Shown one piece after another: positions 61,066 to 64,000 of a stretch of 64,000 nucleotides of DNA (the first letter of the stretch is position 1; every line of letters begins with the position of its first letter). The stretch is from positions 1 to 64,000 of the forward strand of contig CAWAFH010000015.1 in the NCBI GenBank assembly GCA_963781265.1, written 5' to 3'. The notes under the pieces are model-generated. The model saw nothing but the letters and a program-made list of their open reading frames with translations, was not told the origin of the DNA and did no database searches. Source of the stretch: WHSW01 sp963781265 (GTDB taxonomy: Bacteria > Actinomycetota > Thermoleophilia > Solirubrobacterales > 70-9). The translations under genes were made by a program, and so were the position numbers.

Positions 61066-61833
61066 ATGGCTGTGATGGCAGGCAAGACGGCGGTCGGACC
61101 CGAGCGAACCGAGCCGGGGGCGCGCGACAGCGGCGATTCGCGCCCGCGCAAGGCGCTCACGATCGGCGCCGTCGCGAAGATCCTCAGCCAGGAGTTCGAC
61201 GACATCTCGATCTCGAAGATCCGCTACCTCGAGGACCAGAAGCTGCTCGCGCCGCGACGGACCGCCGGCGGCTACCGGTTGTACAGCCAGGCCGACGTCG
61301 AGCGCCTGCGGGCGATTCTGCGGATGCAGCGCGACGAGTTCCTGCCGCTGCGGGTGATCCGCCAGGAGCTGCAGACCGGCGACTTCACCGGGCGCCGGCC
61401 CAGCGACGAGAGCCAGAAGCGCCGAGCCGCCTCGGTCGGCGAGGCGGTCACCACCTTCACCCGCGAGGACCTGCTCGGGGAGGCGGGCGTCGGCGAGCAG
61501 TTCCTGCGGGAGCTGCAGGACTTCGGGATCGTCGCCGCGAAGCGCCGCGACGGGCGCGACACCTACGACGAGACCGATCTCGAGATCGTCCGGGCGGCGG
61601 CCGAGCTGTCGAAGTTCGGCGTCGGCGGGCGCAACCTGCGGGTCTTCAAGACGTCGGCCGACCGCGAAGCGGCGCTGCTGGAGCAACTGCTCAGCGCGCA
61701 GCTGCGCTCGCGCAGCCAGGCGCGGCGCAAGGAGGCCGTCGAGAACCTCGAGAGCCTGGCGGCCGTCTGCGGGCACCTCAAGCACCTGCTCCTGGTCCGC
61801 GATCTGCGCCGGCTCAAGTCCACCGCGGAATAG
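61066..61833 (+). CDS. ftsR: MerR-family regulator FtsR
   Basis: 255 residues. A 26-residue tail precedes a MerR winged helix with an unusual insertion (TIGAVAKILSQEFDDISISK, IRYLEDQKLLAPRRTAGGYRLYSQADVERL). A second wHTH-like region (FTREDLLGEAGVGEQFLRELQDFGIVAAKR, YDETDLEIVRAAAELSKFGV) follows. This double arrangement and the neighbouring FHA gene fit FtsR, which activates ftsZ in Corynebacterium. No effector-binding domain of drug-sensing MerR proteins is present. ATG 61066 or 61075 are both possible starts. Confidence 0.82.
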   Translation: MAVMAGKTAVGPERTEPGARDSGDSRPRKALTIGAVAKILSQEFDDISISKIRYLEDQKLLAPRRTAGGYRLYSQADVERLRAILRMQRDEFLPLRVIRQELQTGDFTGRRPSDESQKRRAASVGEAVTTFTREDLLGEAGVGEQFLRELQDFGIVAAKRRDGRDTYDETDLEIVRAAAELSKFGVGGRNLRVFKTSADREAALLEQLLSAQLRSRSQARRKEAVENLESLAAVCGHLKHLLLVRDLRRLKSTAE

Positions 61834-61855
61834 CCGCGCCACCATCGCGATTGCG

Positions 61856-62308
61856 ATGCCTCGCGTTTCGAGATCGAGGGTGATCGAGGCGGAGCCCGAC
61901 CGGGTCTGGGATCTGGTCTCCGACCCGCACAACCTGCCGCGCTGGTACCCGCGCGCCAAGCGGGTCGAGGACGTCCGCGGCGCGGGCGGCGATCGCGCCC
62001 ATTGGACGACCGTGCTCGAGACCGAGCGCGGCACCGGGGTGCGGGCTGACTTCCGCTGCACCGGCTCGACCACGCCGCGGCGCTACGCCTGGGAGCAGCA
62101 GATCGAAGGGACCCCGTTCGAGCGCGTGCTGCGCTCCGCGACGCTCGAGATCGGGCTCGAATCGGCCGCCGCCGGGACCGAGGTCACCCTGACCAGCGAG
62201 GAGTCCCTGCGCGGGCTGTCGAAGCTCGGCGCGGTGATGATGCGCGGCGCCGCACGCTCGCGCCTCGATGACGCGCTCAGCGGGATCGAGCGGGTGCTGG
62301 TCGGATGA
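61856..62308 (+). CDS. SRPBCC/polyketide cyclase-like lipid-binding protein
   Basis: 150 residues: VSRSRVIEAEPDRVWDLVSDPHNLPRWYPRAKRVEDV is the START-like N-terminus. W-rich strands (WTTVLETERGTGVRADFRC, YAWEQQIEGTPF) and the long C-terminal helix MMRGAARSRLDDALSGIERVL complete the helix-grip fold. These bind hydrophobic ligands. The stop overlaps the next gene's ATG (ATGA), so the two probably act together. Confidence 0.85.
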   Translation: MPRVSRSRVIEAEPDRVWDLVSDPHNLPRWYPRAKRVEDVRGAGGDRAHWTTVLETERGTGVRADFRCTGSTTPRRYAWEQQIEGTPFERVLRSATLEIGLESAAAGTEVTLTSEESLRGLSKLGAVMMRGAARSRLDDALSGIERVLVG

Positions 62309-63927
62309 GCGCCGCCGGGCCGGACTGGTGGGGCTGGGGCGACCCGTCCGAGCGCAGGGCCCTGCCGGAGACCGCGCTCGCGATGCTGCGCTCAGAGCTC
62401 GGCGACGGCGAGCCGACTCCGGCGGTCGAGCTCGGCTCGGTCGAGCTCCCCGAGGCCCGTCCGCTGCCGGCGGGACTGGCCGAGATCGTCGGCGAGACGC
62501 GGGTCGACACCGGTCACGAGGCGCGCCTGCGCCACGCGGTCGGCAAGGGGTATCCCGACTTGATCCGCTCGCGTGGCGGGCGGGTCGAGCACGCTCCGGA
62601 CGCGGTCGTCACCCCGGGTGACGCGGCCGAGATCGCGGCCCTGCTCGAGCTCTGCTCGGCGGAGCGGGTCGCGATCGTCCCGTTCGGCGGCGGCACCAGC
62701 GTCGTCGGCGGCGTCGAGCCGCTGCGCGGCCCGCACGATGGCCTGATCACGATCGACCTCGCCCGCCTGCGCGCGGTCGCGGTCGACCCGGTCTCCATGA
62801 CCGCGACGCTCGGGCCCGGGCTGCGTGGCCCCGAGGCCGAGCGAGCGCTGGGCGAGCGCGGCTTCACGGCCGGGCACTTCCCGCAGTCGTTCGAGTACGC
62901 GACGATCGGCGGCTTCGCCGCGACCCGTTCGGCGGGGCAGGCGTCGGCCGGCTACGGCCGTTTCGACGAGCTCGTCACCGCGCTCGCGATGGCCACTCCG
63001 GTCGGCGAGCTGCGCACGCTGCCCACCCCTCACACCGCCGCCGGCCCCGCGCTGCGCGAGCTGGCGCTCGGCTCGGAGGGCGTGCTCGGAGCGATCACGG
63101 AGGTCACCCTGCGCGTCCGCCCGGCGCCGCAGGCGCGCCGCTACGAGGCCTGGGTTGCCGCCGACTTCGCGGCCGGCTCCGAGGTCATCCGCGCGTTGGC
63201 CCAAAACGACTCGCTGGCCGACGTGACGCGGCTCTCCGACGAGGAGGAGACGCGGGTCTCGCTGGCGCTGTCGGGAACCGGCGGCGCGCAGCGCGTCGCG
63301 CTCGACGCATACCTGAAGCTCCGCCGGCGCGCCGGCGGATGTCTGATGATCTGTGGCTGGGAGGGCACCGAGGAGGACGTCGACCGCCGCCGGGCGCTCT
63401 CGGCGCGGCTGCTGCGGCGCGGCGGCGCGGTGCCGCTCGGCCGCGCTCCCGGCCGGGCCTGGGAGCGCGGGCGCTTCGCCGGCCCGTACATGCGGGACGA
63501 GTTGATCGACCAGGGCTATCTGATCGAGACGCTGGAGACCTCGCACACGTGGAGCCGGGTCGGCGAGCTGCACCGGTCGGTGGGCGCTGCGCTCGACCGC
63601 TCGCTGCGCGACCAGGGGACGCCGGGGATCGTCATGTGCCACCTCTCGCACGCCTACCGGGACGGCGCCTCGCTGTACTTCACGTTCGCCGCTCGCGCGC
63701 GGGCCGGTGCCGAGCTCGAGCAGTGGCGGGCCGCCAAGGCGGCGGCCTGCGAGGCGATCGTGGCCGCGGGCGCGACGATCACCCACCACCACGCCGTCGG
63801 CCGCGACCACGCCCCCTACATGCGCGCGGAGGTCGGCGAGACCGGGCTCGAGGCGCTGGCGGCGCTCAAGGAGCGGCTCGATCCGGCCGGGATCATGAAC
63901 CCGGGCAAGCTGTTGCCCGGGGACTGA
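62305..63927 (+). CDS. FAD-linked oxidase, alkyl-DHAP synthase-like
   Basis: 540 residues of the vanillyl-alcohol-oxidase/PCMH family. WWGWGDPSERRALPE and RHAVGKGYPDLIRSRGGRVEHAP form the N-terminal part; the FAD-binding loop is AIVPFGGGTSVVGGVEPL. GHFPQSFEYATIGGFAATRSAGQASAGYGRFDELV, then LGSEGVLGAITEVTLRVRP and the C-terminal end LDPAGIMNPGKLLPGD follow. It is most like alkyldihydroxyacetonephosphate synthase or glycolate-oxidase-type enzymes; the substrate is not proven. ATG 62305 overlaps the SRPBCC gene. Confidence 0.87.
   Translation: MSAAGPDWWGWGDPSERRALPETALAMLRSELGDGEPTPAVELGSVELPEARPLPAGLAEIVGETRVDTGHEARLRHAVGKGYPDLIRSRGGRVEHAPDAVVTPGDAAEIAALLELCSAERVAIVPFGGGTSVVGGVEPLRGPHDGLITIDLARLRAVAVDPVSMTATLGPGLRGPEAERALGERGFTAGHFPQSFEYATIGGFAATRSAGQASAGYGRFDELVTALAMATPVGELRTLPTPHTAAGPALRELALGSEGVLGAITEVTLRVRPAPQARRYEAWVAADFAAGSEVIRALAQNDSLADVTRLSDEEETRVSLALSGTGGAQRVALDAYLKLRRRAGGCLMICGWEGTEEDVDRRRALSARLLRRGGAVPLGRAPGRAWERGRFAGPYMRDELIDQGYLIETLETSHTWSRVGELHRSVGAALDRSLRDQGTPGIVMCHLSHAYRDGASLYFTFAARARAGAELEQWRAAKAAACEAIVAAGATITHHHAVGRDHAPYMRAEVGETGLEALAALKERLDPAGIMNPGKLLPGD
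63900..63921. terminator. Hairpin at the end of the FAD-oxidase gene
   Basis: CCCGGGCAA and TTGCCCGGG are perfect 9-bp arms around GCTG, lying in the last codons. There is no U-tract. It lies between convergent genes and may serve both. Confidence 0.4.
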
Positions 63928-63933
63928 TCCGGC

Positions 63934-64000
63934 TCAGCCGCCGCCGCTGCCGCCGCCCGCCTGGGTGGCGGACTTGGGGATCTCGCCGCGCAGGATCAGC
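63934..64000 (-). CDS. C-terminal end of an unidentified leftward gene (partial)
   Basis: The last 21 codons before TGA (63936-63934) read LILRGEIPKSATQAGGGSGG plus one more Gly. GC3 fits coding. The rest lies beyond the window, so no function can be given. Confidence 0.5.
   Translation of the reverse strand, partial: LILRGEIPKSATQAGGGSGGG

Overview
The window is about 64 kb of very GC-rich chromosome from an actinobacterium. It best fits the class Thermoleophilia (Solirubrobacterales-like). That placement is inference from the extreme GC3, frequent GTG and TTG starts, GAAC-N4-GTTC SOS boxes, an rpsB-tsf-pyrH-frr-uppS-cdsA block, a FHA/FtsR pair next to a pgsA-like gene, and many probable leaderless genes. 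It was not tested by database comparison. No phage, integrase, transposase, CRISPR array or tRNA gene was recognised.

Layout. 1-4530: rRNA operon (3' part of 16S, 23S, 5S, terminator). 4553-11100: an M28 peptidase, then a leftward SOS mutagenesis cassette (imuB, DUF6504, dnaE2) with a perfect LexA-type box at its promoter. A second perfect box lies in front of a small unknown gene. 11156-16724: a lipoprotein, then a branched-chain amino-acid ABC locus (binding protein plus livHMGF) in which every gene is broken by many indels. 16802-21116: a dehydrogenase, a two-zinc-knuckle protein, a flavoprotein, an alpha/beta hydrolase and an HD protein. 21142-29084: murA and the histidine operon hisZ-G-D-B-H-A, then a small gene plus hisF. 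29097-37107: a cupin, a PQQ propeller protein, cca-like, pgeF, yggS, sepF, proC, yggT, lspA, an rluD-like gene and an acetyltransferase, so envelope and division housekeeping. 37221-45940: rpsB, tsf, pyrH, frr, uppS, cdsA, (nfo, a secreted protein), dxr and rseP. 46043-55540: an accessory stretch with a SnoaL-like gene, an acyl-CoA ligase, a frameshifted AbiEi/DUF559 gene between 56-bp repeats, secreted proteins, a saccharopine dehydrogenase-like gene and an MMPL transporter. 55691-63927: ispG, VOC, GNAT, proS, pgsA-like, an RsiG-like anti-sigma, a zinc-ribbon/FHA protein, ftsR, SRPBCC and an FAD-linked oxidase.

How the parts work together. dxr and ispG (MEP pathway), uppS, cdsA, murA, lspA, rseP, sepF and pgeF together serve isoprenoid, phospholipid and cell-wall synthesis and division. 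The his genes are almost all joined by 4-bp start/stop overlaps (ATGA, GTGA, TTGA), implying coupled translation. imuB and dnaE2 would form an inducible mutagenic polymerase. The rsiG-like, FHA and ftsR genes look like a small signalling module.

Most notable observations: (1) a recurrent TANNNT-N6-9-start arrangement indicating leaderless transcripts at about 20 genes, including divergent pairs whose start codons or -10 boxes touch; (2) a small gene under its own SOS box; (3) a three-copy interspersed repeat found inside dnaE2 and uppS coding sequence; (4) a 56-bp palindrome-bearing repeat at both ends of an AbiEi/DUF559 gene; (5) an RsiG-type c-di-GMP motif in the gene before the FHA/FtsR pair; (6) MurA with Asp at the fosfomycin-target Cys; (7) a roughly 5 kb block with dense indels that probably reflects sequence quality rather than biology.
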